DNA of 52,485 nucleotides. Source: Candidatus Poribacteria bacterium. GTDB taxonomy: Bacteria; Abyssobacteria; SURF-5. The stretch covers positions 1 through 52,485 of the forward strand of contig JACRIR010000202.1 in the NCBI GenBank assembly GCA_016215705.1, in the 5' to 3' direction. Below are positions 9,757 through 17,960 of this stretch, piece by piece; position 1 is the stretch's first letter; every line of letters starts with the position of its first letter. Below the pieces are notes generated by a model that did no database searches, was not told the origin of the DNA, and worked only from the letters and a program-made list of their open reading frames with translations. The translations under genes were made by a program, and so were the position numbers.

Positions 9757-9782
9757 TTATCCCTTCCCGGCTTCGCAGACAA
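9705..9782. repeat. Three tandem 26-base units at a gene 3' end
   Basis: Units beginning TTATCCCTT start at 9705, 9731 and 9757. The last is the 3' end of the downstream Fe-S gene, where TTA is its stop on the minus strand. The other two are degenerate copies beyond the stop. Confidence 0.75.
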
Positions 9783-10917
9783 TCTCTGCTATGTCTTTAA
9801 CTTTGATGGTTCCTTCGAGCGCTTCGGCCTTGATGGCGTCCTCGAACATTTTTGCGCATTTCGGGCATGCGACAGCAAGCGTGTCAGCGCCGGTTTCCGC
9901 GGCTTCGCGTATGCGCACTCGCGCGGGGGCGCCTTCGCCGCCACCAATGATATCCGTAAAGAAGTTGCCGCCTCCTCCTCCGCAGCAGAGAGCGTTCTTC
10001 TTGATCTTGTCCATCTCGGTTAAGCGGACACCCGGGATGGCTCGAAGTATGTTTCGGGGGGCATCGAACTCGCCGTTGTGCCGCCCGAGATAGCAGGGGT
10101 CGTGGTAAGTCACGCGGGCGTCTTTTCCGGACGAGAACGTGAGTTTTCCGTTTTCGATCATTTGATCGAGCGCTTGCGTGTAATGCAGCACTTCGCATTT
10201 CCCCCCGAGCGGCGGATAGTCGTTCCTGAAAGCATTGTAAGCGTGCGGAGAGATTGCAATTATCTTCTTAACTCCGAGCCCTTTGAACTTTCGAATGTTA
10301 TCTTCCGCCAGCATCTGAAAGAGGTCCCATTCGCCGAGCACTCTGACTTCATTCCCGTCACTCGCTTCATCGCCGCCGAGAATTCCAAACGAGAGACCCG
10401 CCTCTTTCAAAACGCTCGCGACGGCTCGCGCGATTTTCTTTCCCCTATCGTCGTATGAAGCGACGCAGCCCGCATACAGCAGATAATCCTGCCCGGAATA
10501 AGAGGGAATTCCAAGTCCTTCGGCCCATTTGTCTCTGTCTTGCCGTGGCTCCTTGAACGGGTTCCCGTGTGTCTGAATTCCCTTGAGATAATCCCTTACC
10601 GCCGGCGGGACGAGCCCCTTTTCGACCATTTCTTTCCGCGCCGCAACGAAGATATTGACGAGGTTCTCGCGGAACTCGAGGGCGCAGTGCTCGACGCAGT
10701 TGCCGCACGTGACGCACGAGTAGAAGATTTCGGCCAGTCGTTGGCTCGACGGAATCTCGCCATTCAGCCAAGCTCTCAAGAGCCACATTCTGCCGCCGGG
10801 CGAGTAGCTTTCAAACCAGAATTTTCTGTAGGTCGGGCAGTTGAAGTCGCGGTAGTCGCGCGTGAACTTGCAGTAGCCGCAGCGGAAACACCTATGAATA
10901 ATATCGGCGTATTCCAT
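9757..10917 (-). CDS. HdrD/DsrK-like Fe-S (CCG domain) protein
   Basis: Probable electron-transfer subunit. The N-terminal half holds cysteine clusters: CFRCGYCK with a further Cys about 10 residues on, which is atypical, and CVTCGNCVEHC, a standard 4Fe-4S motif. The C-terminal half is a CCG module with YHDPCYLGRHNG, then ALCCGGGGGNFF, then CPKC, the pattern that binds a non-cubane 4Fe-4S cluster in HdrB/HdrD, DsrK and GlcF relatives. The start chosen is the ATG at 10917, behind GAGAGGTGAG, giving 386 residues; a GTG three codons earlier is less likely. It is the last gene of a three-gene operon with a flavoprotein and another Fe-S protein. The substrate cannot be told from sequence. Confidence 0.85.
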   Translation of the reverse strand: MEYADIIHRCFRCGYCKFTRDYRDFNCPTYRKFWFESYSPGGRMWLLRAWLNGEIPSSQRLAEIFYSCVTCGNCVEHCALEFRENLVNIFVAARKEMVEKGLVPPAVRDYLKGIQTHGNPFKEPRQDRDKWAEGLGIPSYSGQDYLLYAGCVASYDDRGKKIARAVASVLKEAGLSFGILGGDEASDGNEVRVLGEWDLFQMLAEDNIRKFKGLGVKKIIAISPHAYNAFRNDYPPLGGKCEVLHYTQALDQMIENGKLTFSSGKDARVTYHDPCYLGRHNGEFDAPRNILRAIPGVRLTEMDKIKKNALCCGGGGGNFFTDIIGGGEGAPARVRIREAAETGADTLAVACPKCAKMFEDAIKAEALEGTIKVKDIAEIVCEAGKG

Positions 10918-10948
10918 CTGTCTCACCTCTCAGTTTTTGGTAGAGCGT

Positions 10949-10973
10949 GGATTCCCGCTTCCGCGGGAATGAC
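10949..10973. repeat. GGATTCCCG/CGGGAATGAC palindromic repeat
   Basis: Arms ATTCCCGC and GCGGGAAT around TTCC, between the flavoprotein and the distal Fe-S gene of the same operon. Confidence 0.75.
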
Positions 10974-10997
10974 GATGAGGGAGTCGGCATATTCCAT

Positions 10998-12380
10998 TTA
11001 TTTTACCTCCCAGTTCCCGGGATTCATGATACCGTTGGGGTCGAGCGCCGCGCGGATTCTGTTCATGAGACGAGAAGTTTCGGGGTCCATTCTTTCGAGA
11101 ATGAGCTTTTGGGCCGGTTCTTCGGCCTTCCAGGGTATGCCTCCCAACTCGAGGGCGGCGATATTGCTTTCGTGCAGCGCGCGCTGCGCCTTCTTGCGGT
11201 CGTTGTCATCTGCCCTGTTGAACGCATACGCATATGCAAACATCATGCAATGCGCTCGCCCGATAATTCGGACAGCCATTGAATAAGGGGTTTCATATTT
11301 CGCGGCGATTTCTAATCCTTTGCGGTAAGCTTCAGGGAACAACTCGATTGGCATGATCGCGCCGACGTACTCGAACCCGCCGCCTTTCTTCGAATCGGCA
11401 AACTTCGTCATCTCGCGCAGAGGGGTCTCTATGAAGCGGCCTTTCGCTATCGTCGGCACAAACATAAACCCCCCTTCTTTTTGATTGATATAGCTTCGGA
11501 GCGTCTCGCGTATTGTGCGTTTCTTGAAGTCGATCTCTTCAATGGTGTTCGCCGTCACATATATGAGCGAGAGCTGGAGTCCCTCCATATAGTCCGGAAG
11601 TTGGGAAGCTGAAACATTCAGGTCTTCAGCCATCTCCGTGCCGGTGACTTTTGAAATGATATCCGGCATATAGTCGGGGTTTTCCGTGAGGAACATCATG
11701 ACGTCCTTTTTGGCCGGATTCGGATACAGTTTGATCGCGAGCTTGGTCACCACGCCCGTCGTGCCGTGCCATCCGAGAAAGAGGCCTGCCAGGTCGGGAA
11801 GCGGAGCGCGAGAGAACCAGTAGGGTGTAGTCGAACACGAGCCGATCTTGCAGACCTCGCCGGTCGGCAGAACCACCTCGAGACCATTGAGCATCTCGGA
11901 ATGGAAACCTGTCGCCTGCGACATATGGCCGGAACCGTGAATCAGGATATTGCCTGCGATGGTGGCAGAGGGCGGCGAGTCCGGTATTGAATGCTTGAGA
12001 TGCGGGTAATTTCGGTTGAGATATGCCTGCAGCATCCCTTGAGAGCAGCCTGCCTCAACGACAACGTACCTGCTTTTCTCATTCACATCGAGAATCCGGT
12101 TCATCCGTTTCATGTCGAGCACAATGCCGCCCTTAAGCGGGCGAGAGAGGCCGGAGAGAACGAGTCCGCCTCCGAGTGGGACGACCGGGATTCTCTCTCG
12201 ATTGGCAAGGTGTAGTATGGCCTGCACTTCCTCGACCGACTTGGGGAGAACCACGTAGTCAGGCTTCTTCGGGTCCATCGTACCCGGGTCTCGAGAATAG
12301 AGAAAGAGCTCTTCGGCCCGGTCGGATACATATTCTTTTCCGACGATCTCGGCGAGCGCATCATATATTATTCGTGCCAT
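10998..12380 (-). CDS. FAD-linked oxidase (VAO/GlcD-type)
   Basis: Flavoprotein of the vanillyl-alcohol oxidase/glycolate oxidase GlcD superfamily. The FAD-binding N-terminal half includes YVVLPKSVEEVQAIL, the pyrophosphate-binding VPLGGGLVLSGLS and GCSQGMLQAYL, followed by an IAGNILIHGSGHMS segment and GWHGTTGVVTKLAIKLYP. The C-terminal cap ends RAALDPNGIMNPG, typical of the family. The start is taken as the ATG at 12380, four bases after the upstream stop and behind GGGGGAA, giving 460 residues. It lies between two CCG-type Fe-S genes, like the catalytic subunit of glycolate or D-lactate dehydrogenase complexes. A 2-hydroxyacid or related alcohol substrate is inferred, not shown. Confidence 0.88.
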   Translation of the reverse strand: MARIIYDALAEIVGKEYVSDRAEELFLYSRDPGTMDPKKPDYVVLPKSVEEVQAILHLANRERIPVVPLGGGLVLSGLSRPLKGGIVLDMKRMNRILDVNEKSRYVVVEAGCSQGMLQAYLNRNYPHLKHSIPDSPPSATIAGNILIHGSGHMSQATGFHSEMLNGLEVVLPTGEVCKIGSCSTTPYWFSRAPLPDLAGLFLGWHGTTGVVTKLAIKLYPNPAKKDVMMFLTENPDYMPDIISKVTGTEMAEDLNVSASQLPDYMEGLQLSLIYVTANTIEEIDFKKRTIRETLRSYINQKEGGFMFVPTIAKGRFIETPLREMTKFADSKKGGGFEYVGAIMPIELFPEAYRKGLEIAAKYETPYSMAVRIIGRAHCMMFAYAYAFNRADDNDRKKAQRALHESNIAALELGGIPWKAEEPAQKLILERMDPETSRLMNRIRAALDPNGIMNPGNWEVK

Positions 12381-12384
12381 CGGG

Positions 12385-13428
12385 TCATTCCCCCCATCCT
12401 TTGAGCTGTTCGCCGAGCGCAAGGCGGCACAGGTCGCTCATCAAGAGCGGCATCATGCCTTCCTGCGCCACTGCTTCTCCAAGCGCGACGAGGCAGTAGG
12501 GGCAATTGAACACGCAGGCGGTGGCCCCTGCTTCTTTCATGTCGTCGATATTCCTTTTTCGAATGTCCTCGGCGAGGTCGTCCCTTCCGTGCGTCATGAT
12601 GACCGCTCCACAGCAAAGCGCATTCTCGCGGTCGTACTTCCTCTGCACTCGCTCGGCGCCGACAAGCTCGAATAGCTCGTCGACCAGGGGCTGCGTTTCG
12701 GGAATCAGACGGTTCGAGCAAGGCCGCTGGTAGGCGACCCTCATCGGGAGTTGGCGTATCTCGCCTTTTCTCTCGCGCATCTCACGCAGGAGAAACTCGA
12801 AGAAATGGACCGGTTTGAATGGCACTTCGACTCCGAACGCAGGCGCCCACGATTTGAATGTCGCGTAGCACTCGTCATGAAAGCAGACGACTTCAGCCAA
12901 TTTATTCTTCTCGACATAGTATTTACGGATGTTGTCAACGGCTTTCGGAAGCCTCTCTTTGATGACCGAGTTTTTGGCGAAATGCAGGTACATAAGGTTG
13001 CAGAAGATGTCGTTGCCGGAAATGGTCGAGACGCCGTCGAAGAGCTTTCCCTGGATTGAGAACTTCTCGAACATTCCGAACGCGCACATGTCTATCACCG
13101 GGGCGGACAACTCGCGATAATCCATTTTCCCTTCGGGCGCCAGCATTCGAACCTGCTGTTTCTCGATTGGTTTCGGCGCCGGATGAATACCCCTGGCCTC
13201 CTGGAGCTCGACGATTTGATAGAAGGGATGATTCCCATATGGGCAATACTCCTCACAGGCATAGCAGGTGGCGCACTCGCTTAGAACACGCGAGTCCTCG
13301 CCGAGAAGAATCTTGCGCCGTTCCTCTTTGGCCTGTTCGATGTCGAGCTTGATGTATTGACACCTTGTCAGACAGTCATGCGTCGCGCACGACGCGCAGA
13401 CATTCTCATCGAATTTCAGTTGATACAT
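12385..13428 (-). CDS. Fe-S protein with ferredoxin-like and CCG-like motifs
   Basis: First gene of the three-gene redox operon. Starting at the ATG at 13428 (AAGGAGGCG six bases upstream) it has 347 residues. N-terminal cysteines form CASCATHDCLTRC and CATCYACEEYCPYG, two probable 4Fe-4S sites of which the first is irregular. The C-terminal half has HDECYATF, YQRPCSNR, ALCCGAVI and CVFNCPYC, which look like the two cysteine pairs of HdrB/HdrD-type CCG modules. It probably passes electrons between the flavoprotein encoded next and the other CCG protein. The frame is open 47 codons further upstream, but that part lacks a ribosome site and family character. Confidence 0.82.
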   Translation of the reverse strand: MYQLKFDENVCASCATHDCLTRCQYIKLDIEQAKEERRKILLGEDSRVLSECATCYACEEYCPYGNHPFYQIVELQEARGIHPAPKPIEKQQVRMLAPEGKMDYRELSAPVIDMCAFGMFEKFSIQGKLFDGVSTISGNDIFCNLMYLHFAKNSVIKERLPKAVDNIRKYYVEKNKLAEVVCFHDECYATFKSWAPAFGVEVPFKPVHFFEFLLREMRERKGEIRQLPMRVAYQRPCSNRLIPETQPLVDELFELVGAERVQRKYDRENALCCGAVIMTHGRDDLAEDIRKRNIDDMKEAGATACVFNCPYCLVALGEAVAQEGMMPLLMSDLCRLALGEQLKGWGE

Positions 13429-13612
13429 CCGAACGCCTCCTTCTCTGTGAAAGCCAGAGACAGAGCCATGCCTCGGGTCTGTCCCTATGCCCATGCCGGA
13501 TTCTATCACATTGCAGGGTTTCAGTCCAAAAAGGAACCCCTCGCCGGGAGTTTGGCACAATCGGCGCACTTGACGCGCCCAAATCCTCCTGTCAAGAATC
13601 CCGTGTTTGTAA

Positions 13613-13633
13613 GGGCGAACCTTGTGTTCGCAC
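13613..13633. repeat. GGGCGAAC/GTTCGCAC hairpin
   Basis: GCGAAC and GTTCGC arms around CTTGT, preceded by GTAAG. A member of the GTAGGGGC...GCCCCTAC palindrome group with its own inner stem. Confidence 0.65.
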
Positions 13634-13657
13634 GATATGCGATATATTATGAAGCTT

Positions 13658-13679
13658 GGGCAAACACGAGGTTTGTTCC
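13658..13679. repeat. GGGCAAAC/GTTTGTTCC hairpin
   Basis: CAAAC and GTTTG arms around ACGAG, followed by TGTAG. Same plan as 13613-13633 with a different, still paired inner stem. Confidence 0.6.
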
Positions 13680-13847
13680 TGTAGACGCATTTATTCGTGT
13701 TTTTCAGACTATTTCACAAATGACCGCGCCTGAACGGTGGCGCCTGCCCCTAATGATACCGGAGAGGATTTGCTAAAACACCTTTCCAGTGGCCATATTA
13801 GTTTAGCGAAATGACATAAGTGTCTTCGAGATGGAGGACCCCGGGCG

Positions 13848-14504
13848 ATGAAACCCTATCGTATCGTTTTGGCTGATGACCATGCGCTTCTTAGGCAAGG
13901 GATAATCAGAATCGTCAGAGAATTGGAAGACGTCGTCATAGTCGGCGAGACCGGCGATGGTGTTACGCTCCTCGAGCTTGTGAAAAAAACCGTCCCCGAC
14001 ATGGCAATCCTTGACATCTCGATGCCACGCCTCGGCGGCATCGAGGCAGCCCGTGAGATTAGGAACACTTTTCCCGAAATCAAGACCCTAATCCTCACAA
14101 TGCACAAAGAAAAGGAGTACCTTTACCATGCGCTTGCCGCCGGGGTCGCCGGATACCTCCTCAAGGAAGACACTCATACGGAGCTATTTACTGCCATCGA
14201 GCAAATTCGCCGGGGCACAATGTACCTATCACCCTGCTTCCTGAATGAGTTGACCGACGACGTAATAAATACGTGCGGTTCGGACAACGAATCTTGCTCG
14301 GACTGCCTCACCCCGCGCGAACGAGAAGTGCTGAAACACGTGGCCGAAGGCAAATCGAGCAAAGAGATTGCCGACGTTTTATTCATCAGTTCCCGTACAG
14401 TAGAGCATCACCGCGCAAGCATTGCCCGAAGGCTTGGCATAACAAGTCTTGCCGACCTCGTAAAGTATGCAATCCGCAAAGGATACATTGCTGCTCCGGA
14501 CTGA
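13848..14504 (+). CDS. NarL/LuxR-family response regulator (orphan)
   Basis: Two-component transcription regulator of 218 residues. The receiver domain has the acidic pair in VLADDHALLRQ, the phosphoacceptor Asp in AILDISMPRLGG near residue 55, Thr in TLILTMH and Lys in YLLKED. The C-terminal HTH is LTPREREVLKHVAEGKS with SSRTVEHHRASIARRLG, the LuxR DNA-recognition helix. No histidine kinase is adjacent, so its partner is elsewhere. It is divergent from the redox operon and could control it, which is inference from position only. Confidence 0.93.
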   Translation: MKPYRIVLADDHALLRQGIIRIVRELEDVVIVGETGDGVTLLELVKKTVPDMAILDISMPRLGGIEAAREIRNTFPEIKTLILTMHKEKEYLYHALAAGVAGYLLKEDTHTELFTAIEQIRRGTMYLSPCFLNELTDDVINTCGSDNESCSDCLTPREREVLKHVAEGKSSKEIADVLFISSRTVEHHRASIARRLGITSLADLVKYAIRKGYIAAPD

Positions 14505-14529
14505 GAGGCGAAACCGTGTTTTCGCTCTC
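14503..14529 (+). terminator. Possible stem-loop after the response regulator
   Basis: GAGAGGCGAAA and TTTTCGCTCTC pair with one bulge around CCGTG, starting within the stop codon. No clear U-tract follows. Confidence 0.3.
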
Positions 14530-14607
14530 GCAACGGGTACTTCCACCCATAGCGCGCATACTTCCTTTTGAGACTTGCGACTCGCGTTGCTTCTCCGGGT
14601 TCTCACT

Positions 14608-15267
14608 CTAGACGCTTCGGTAGAACTTGCAGAACACCATTCCGTAGGCGGAAGGGACATTATCATCGTACTTGACGCCAGGCTGTGACTCGCCGAAATA
14701 GAAGAGTTCGTCGGGAACCTTTGCTAGTTTCATCTCTCGCTTCAGGCTCGGGGCAACGGAGAGCAAATATGCTTTGCGGATGAACAGATTATTCGGCCCC
14801 GCATGGATAATGAAAAGCGCCGAGGGGTCGACGGCAAGCTGAAAGAGCGCCTCGAGAGCCGACAGTGTGTCGGCCGGCCAGCGTTTCAGATACCTTAGGA
14901 ATATCACGTCGGCCTTCGCATTTTGCGCAACGTCGACGACCTGAGCGAGCGTGTCAGCTTCGTGGTCTGTTATCACCGTAACGGAAGGCAACTCCCTGAA
15001 GGTGCGCTCAACAGCAGACTCGCCGGAAGGGCCCTTTGCGAGAAACGCCGCCCTAAGCGCAGTATTTGCAAACCGCTCATGAAAGCGCGCCCCGAAATCT
15101 ATCACAGGCTCGATTTCATTCTGTCGCTTCAATATCAGCTTCATCGCTGATTTCGGATTTGTCTGAATAAGTTGCTCAACTTCATGAAAGAAGCCCTCGG
15201 CCTTACTCGTGAGTTCCGCTTCCGTGAGAACGTCCTTTTTGCCAGTCAGCTTGTCCCATATTCCCAT
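14608..15267 (-). CDS. Hypothetical protein, 219 residues
   Basis: I do not recognise a family. The protein is soluble, with no signal peptide or membrane segment. It starts MGIWDKLTGKKD, reminiscent of the short amphipathic starts of some bacterial cytosolic proteins. The middle part alternates predicted strand and helix (VTVITDHEADTLAQVV, ADVIFLRYLKRW, ALFIIHAGPNN), which suggests an alpha/beta fold. The start has GGAGG upstream (GAAAGGAGGCTCCACC before the ATG). It is convergent with the response regulator and stands alone. Confidence 0.75.
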   Translation of the reverse strand: MGIWDKLTGKKDVLTEAELTSKAEGFFHEVEQLIQTNPKSAMKLILKRQNEIEPVIDFGARFHERFANTALRAAFLAKGPSGESAVERTFRELPSVTVITDHEADTLAQVVDVAQNAKADVIFLRYLKRWPADTLSALEALFQLAVDPSALFIIHAGPNNLFIRKAYLLSVAPSLKREMKLAKVPDELFYFGESQPGVKYDDNVPSAYGMVFCKFYRSV

Positions 15268-15427
15268 GGTGGAGCCTCCTTTCGAGTAAGAGCTTTGTCA
15301 AACCGCAAATGCGCACAGAACGGAAAGAAAAGAGGGAATGCAAGAAAACCAAGGCATCACAAGGCAGATCATAGAATCGTCGACTATTGAGGATCCCTTG
15401 GCGTTCATTGAGCCGTTGCCGGTTAGT

Positions 15428-16252
15428 CTATTTGACCACCGATAGTAGTTGCTTATAAGAGAACACGGCAAAGAAGACTGCGGTTCCCACCAGAACGATC
15501 ATTGGGCCAGTGGGCGAATCGAGGTAGTAGGAAAGTGCGATGCCGACCAGCACGACTATTTCCGAGATGATGATGCTCTTAAGAATCAGTCCTTTGAATG
15601 ATCGCGACACGAGCTTTGCGGTCGAGGCCGGGATAATCAGGAGCGCGCTCACGAGCACGATGCCGAGGATTTTCAGGCCGAGTACGACCGACACGGCTAA
15701 TATTATGTAGAAAGTGATCTGCAGCGGGTTAACCCTCACTCCGTCGAGATATGCCGTGTCGGCGTCGAGCGCCATCAAGGTTATGTTTTTGTGGTTGTAA
15801 AACAGGAAAACCACGATTAGCGCCGACAGCACTGTAATGACGACGAGGTCGAGCGGCTTGATCGCCAGGATGTTGCCGAATAGAAAACTCACAAGGTCGG
15901 GCTGATAGCCGCTCTTGAAACTGATGAGGACGACCCCGAGCGCCATTCCCGACGTGAAGAGCATGCCGATTATCGCGTCTGAGGATAGGTTCGTCTTCTT
16001 CTCGAGGAAATAGATCGCGAGTGAGAAGACGATGCTGAAAAGAACGGCAGTCGTAAGCGGATGAAAACTGGCGAGAACACCGACCGCGATGCCGGCAAGT
16101 GAGGCGTGCGCGATGCCGTCGGAAAAGAACGACATCTTTCTCATAATGACAAACACGCCCAGCCATGCGAGCAGCCCCGCAAGGACAACTCCCGCGATTA
16201 TCGCTCTCTGCATGAATGGATACTGAAGAATATCGAGCATATCAGTGCTCAT
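15428..16252 (-). CDS. znuB: Zinc/manganese ABC transporter permease (ZnuB family)
   Basis: Inner-membrane permease of a metal-uptake ABC transporter, 274 residues. It has about eight hydrophobic segments and the family signatures KMSFFSDGIAHASLAGIAVG near the N-terminus and ALLIIPASTAKLV in the middle. Last gene of a znuA-znuC-znuB operon. Its start overlaps the end of the ATPase gene by 11 bases. Zinc versus manganese cannot be decided from the permease alone; the His-rich loop of the binding protein favours zinc. Confidence 0.94.
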   Translation of the reverse strand: MSTDMLDILQYPFMQRAIIAGVVLAGLLAWLGVFVIMRKMSFFSDGIAHASLAGIAVGVLASFHPLTTAVLFSIVFSLAIYFLEKKTNLSSDAIIGMLFTSGMALGVVLISFKSGYQPDLVSFLFGNILAIKPLDLVVITVLSALIVVFLFYNHKNITLMALDADTAYLDGVRVNPLQITFYIILAVSVVLGLKILGIVLVSALLIIPASTAKLVSRSFKGLILKSIIISEIVVLVGIALSYYLDSPTGPMIVLVGTAVFFAVFSYKQLLSVVK

Positions 16253-16949
16253 GAGGCTGGAAGAGAATACTTTTGCCGTAGAGTCTTTCCAACACCTCTT
16301 GTGTTATCGCCTCCCTGGGTCTTCCATTGCAAACCAGGTCCTTATTCAGGCACAATATCTGCGTCGCGAACTTATACACCATATTGACCTCGTGAGAGAT
16401 GAGCATGATCGTGAGGTTGTGGGTCTCGTTCAGGTGCTGTATCAATTCGTAGAACGTCATTTCCGCGGCCATGTCGACGCCGCTCGTGGCTTCATCGAGC
16501 AGGAGCAACTTGGGTTCCTTGAGCAGCGCCTTCGCTATGAGCAGCCGCTGCAACTGTCCGCCGGAAAGCTCGCCTATCCTCTTATCCAGGAACGCATTTA
16601 TTCCGACCTCTCGGAGGACTTCCTCGCGCCACTGCCGGTTCGCGACCTTGATGAAACTGAGGAACTCCTTGACCATCAGAGGGAAGGTCTTGTCGAAATC
16701 GAACCTTTGTGGAACGTAGCCGATGTATTTGAGAGCACTCTTCAAGGGGCCGCCGAGAATCTTCACGCACCCTTGATGGGGAATCAGACCGAGTATTGCT
16801 TTGAGAAGCGTCGTCTTGCCGGAGCCGTTCGGCCCGATGATTGCCACAATCTCGCCCGATTTCACGTAGAAATTCAAGCTGTTGAGGATTACGTGGTCAT
16901 TGTATTTGACCGTCAGGTTCTCGATTTCAAGAATCTTGTCATTTCCCAT
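16242..16949 (-). CDS. znuC: Zinc/manganese ABC transporter ATP-binding protein (ZnuC family)
   Basis: ATPase of the metal importer. Walker A is GPNGSGKT, the ABC signature LSGGQLQR, Walker B LLLLDEATSGVD and the switch His in LISHEVN. The frame is open to 17069, but conserved sequence begins at MGNDKILEIENL. The ATG at 16949 overlaps the binding-protein stop (GATGGGAAATGA), so 235 residues are expected and the genes are translationally coupled. Confidence 0.95.
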   Translation of the reverse strand: MGNDKILEIENLTVKYNDHVILNSLNFYVKSGEIVAIIGPNGSGKTTLLKAILGLIPHQGCVKILGGPLKSALKYIGYVPQRFDFDKTFPLMVKEFLSFIKVANRQWREEVLREVGINAFLDKRIGELSGGQLQRLLIAKALLKEPKLLLLDEATSGVDMAAEMTFYELIQHLNETHNLTIMLISHEVNMVYKFATQILCLNKDLVCNGRPREAITQEVLERLYGKSILFQPHEH

Positions 16950-17907
16950 CCGACAGAGCCTCTGCGATGATTTCGGCGTTGTGTTTAAGAAGCTCGATAT
17001 AGCTTTCCCGCCCTTCGGAGCCGCCCTCCGGGTCCAGGACATAGAGTTTGAGTCCCATGTCATTCGCAAGGGCGACTATGGTCTCGGAGGAAAGTTGGGG
17101 TTCGGAAAAAAGCGCCTTTACATTGTTTTCTTGTATTTTCTTCTGCAACTCGGCGAGATAGCGAGGCGTGGGCTGTTTGCCGGGGAACGGCTCGAACGAG
17201 CCCACGATTTCGAGGCCGAACTCCTCAGCATAATAAGGCCATGCATCGTGAAACGTGATTATCTTTTTGTTTGGGAGATTCCGCAAGAGACCATCGATTT
17301 CCTGTTTGGCGGCATCCAACTTCGACTCGTAAGCCTTCATGTTAGCTCGGTAATAGCTTTCATTAGACGGGTCAAGCCGGATTATTTCTTCCGCGACGTT
17401 TCGGGCGACAATTTTCCCGTTGCTGATCGAGAGCCAGTAGTGCGGGTTCACGCCGGCGTGCCTATGAGCCTCGTGCCCGTGGCCCTCTTCCTCAGACACG
17501 CCATGTTCCTCCGCTCCCGCCTCGATCAGACGCACTCCTTTGTCCACGACGACCCTCTTCACGTCCGGCAGAACCTCAACGATGGCATCCGTCCAATCGT
17601 CGAGGCCGTGGCCGATCCTGAACACGATTCTTGCTCCTCGCAGTTGCAGCACCTGCTGGGGTCTCAGGTCGAAGGTATGGGGACTCGCCCCGGGGGGCAG
17701 AATCTCGATCACTTCAATCTTATCGCCGACCACGTTCCTAATAATATCATATAGTGGAAAGATTGTGGCCGCTACCTTCAGCCTGGCCGACGCGGAGGAT
17801 TGCGGCTTTGAGCAGTCCAGACACAAAAACAGCGCAACGACCATTGAAAATATGAGGCAACGCTTTGTTTTGGTTGCCCTTTCGCTTTGCTCCTTTTTAT
17901 TCATCAT
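16939..17907 (-). CDS. znuA: Zinc/manganese-binding periplasmic protein (ZnuA family)
   Basis: Substrate-binding component of the importer, 322 residues. The N-terminus has a positively charged stretch and a hydrophobic core ending LCLDC, so it may be a lipoprotein, although the lipobox is not ideal. Metal ligands expected for the cluster A-I family are present: His in GASPHTFDLRP, His in NPHYWLS, His in ITFHDAWPYY and the acidic residue near LDPEGG. A His/Glu-rich loop (EEHGVSEEEGHGHEAHRH) near residues 130-150 is typical of zinc-specific members. It follows pgi on the same strand after 53 bases. Confidence 0.93.
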   Translation of the reverse strand: MMNKKEQSERATKTKRCLIFSMVVALFLCLDCSKPQSSASARLKVAATIFPLYDIIRNVVGDKIEVIEILPPGASPHTFDLRPQQVLQLRGARIVFRIGHGLDDWTDAIVEVLPDVKRVVVDKGVRLIEAGAEEHGVSEEEGHGHEAHRHAGVNPHYWLSISNGKIVARNVAEEIIRLDPSNESYYRANMKAYESKLDAAKQEIDGLLRNLPNKKIITFHDAWPYYAEEFGLEIVGSFEPFPGKQPTPRYLAELQKKIQENNVKALFSEPQLSSETIVALANDMGLKLYVLDPEGGSEGRESYIELLKHNAEIIAEALSDGK

Positions 17908-17960
17908 TCATCGCTCTTCACTTATGCTTTTGCCCGCCTGCCCTTTTGCGTTTCGTTTCT

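Larger units (their letters stand above)
13429..13847. other. Divergent intergenic region
   Basis: Lies between the minus-strand redox operon and the plus-strand response regulator, so it must hold promoters for both. Two related palindromes lie at 13613-13633 and 13658-13679. I see no convincing paired -35/-10 boxes. The regulator start has GATGGAGGA upstream. Confidence 0.5.

Noticed and set aside
13613-13680. CRISPR-like pair of repeats
   Set aside because: The two hairpins are related but inverted and differ in sequence; no regular spacers and no cas genes.
15268-15427. Possible Zur box or terminator around the znu operon
   Set aside because: No palindrome matching a Zur or Mur/Fur site could be made out by eye; not claimed.
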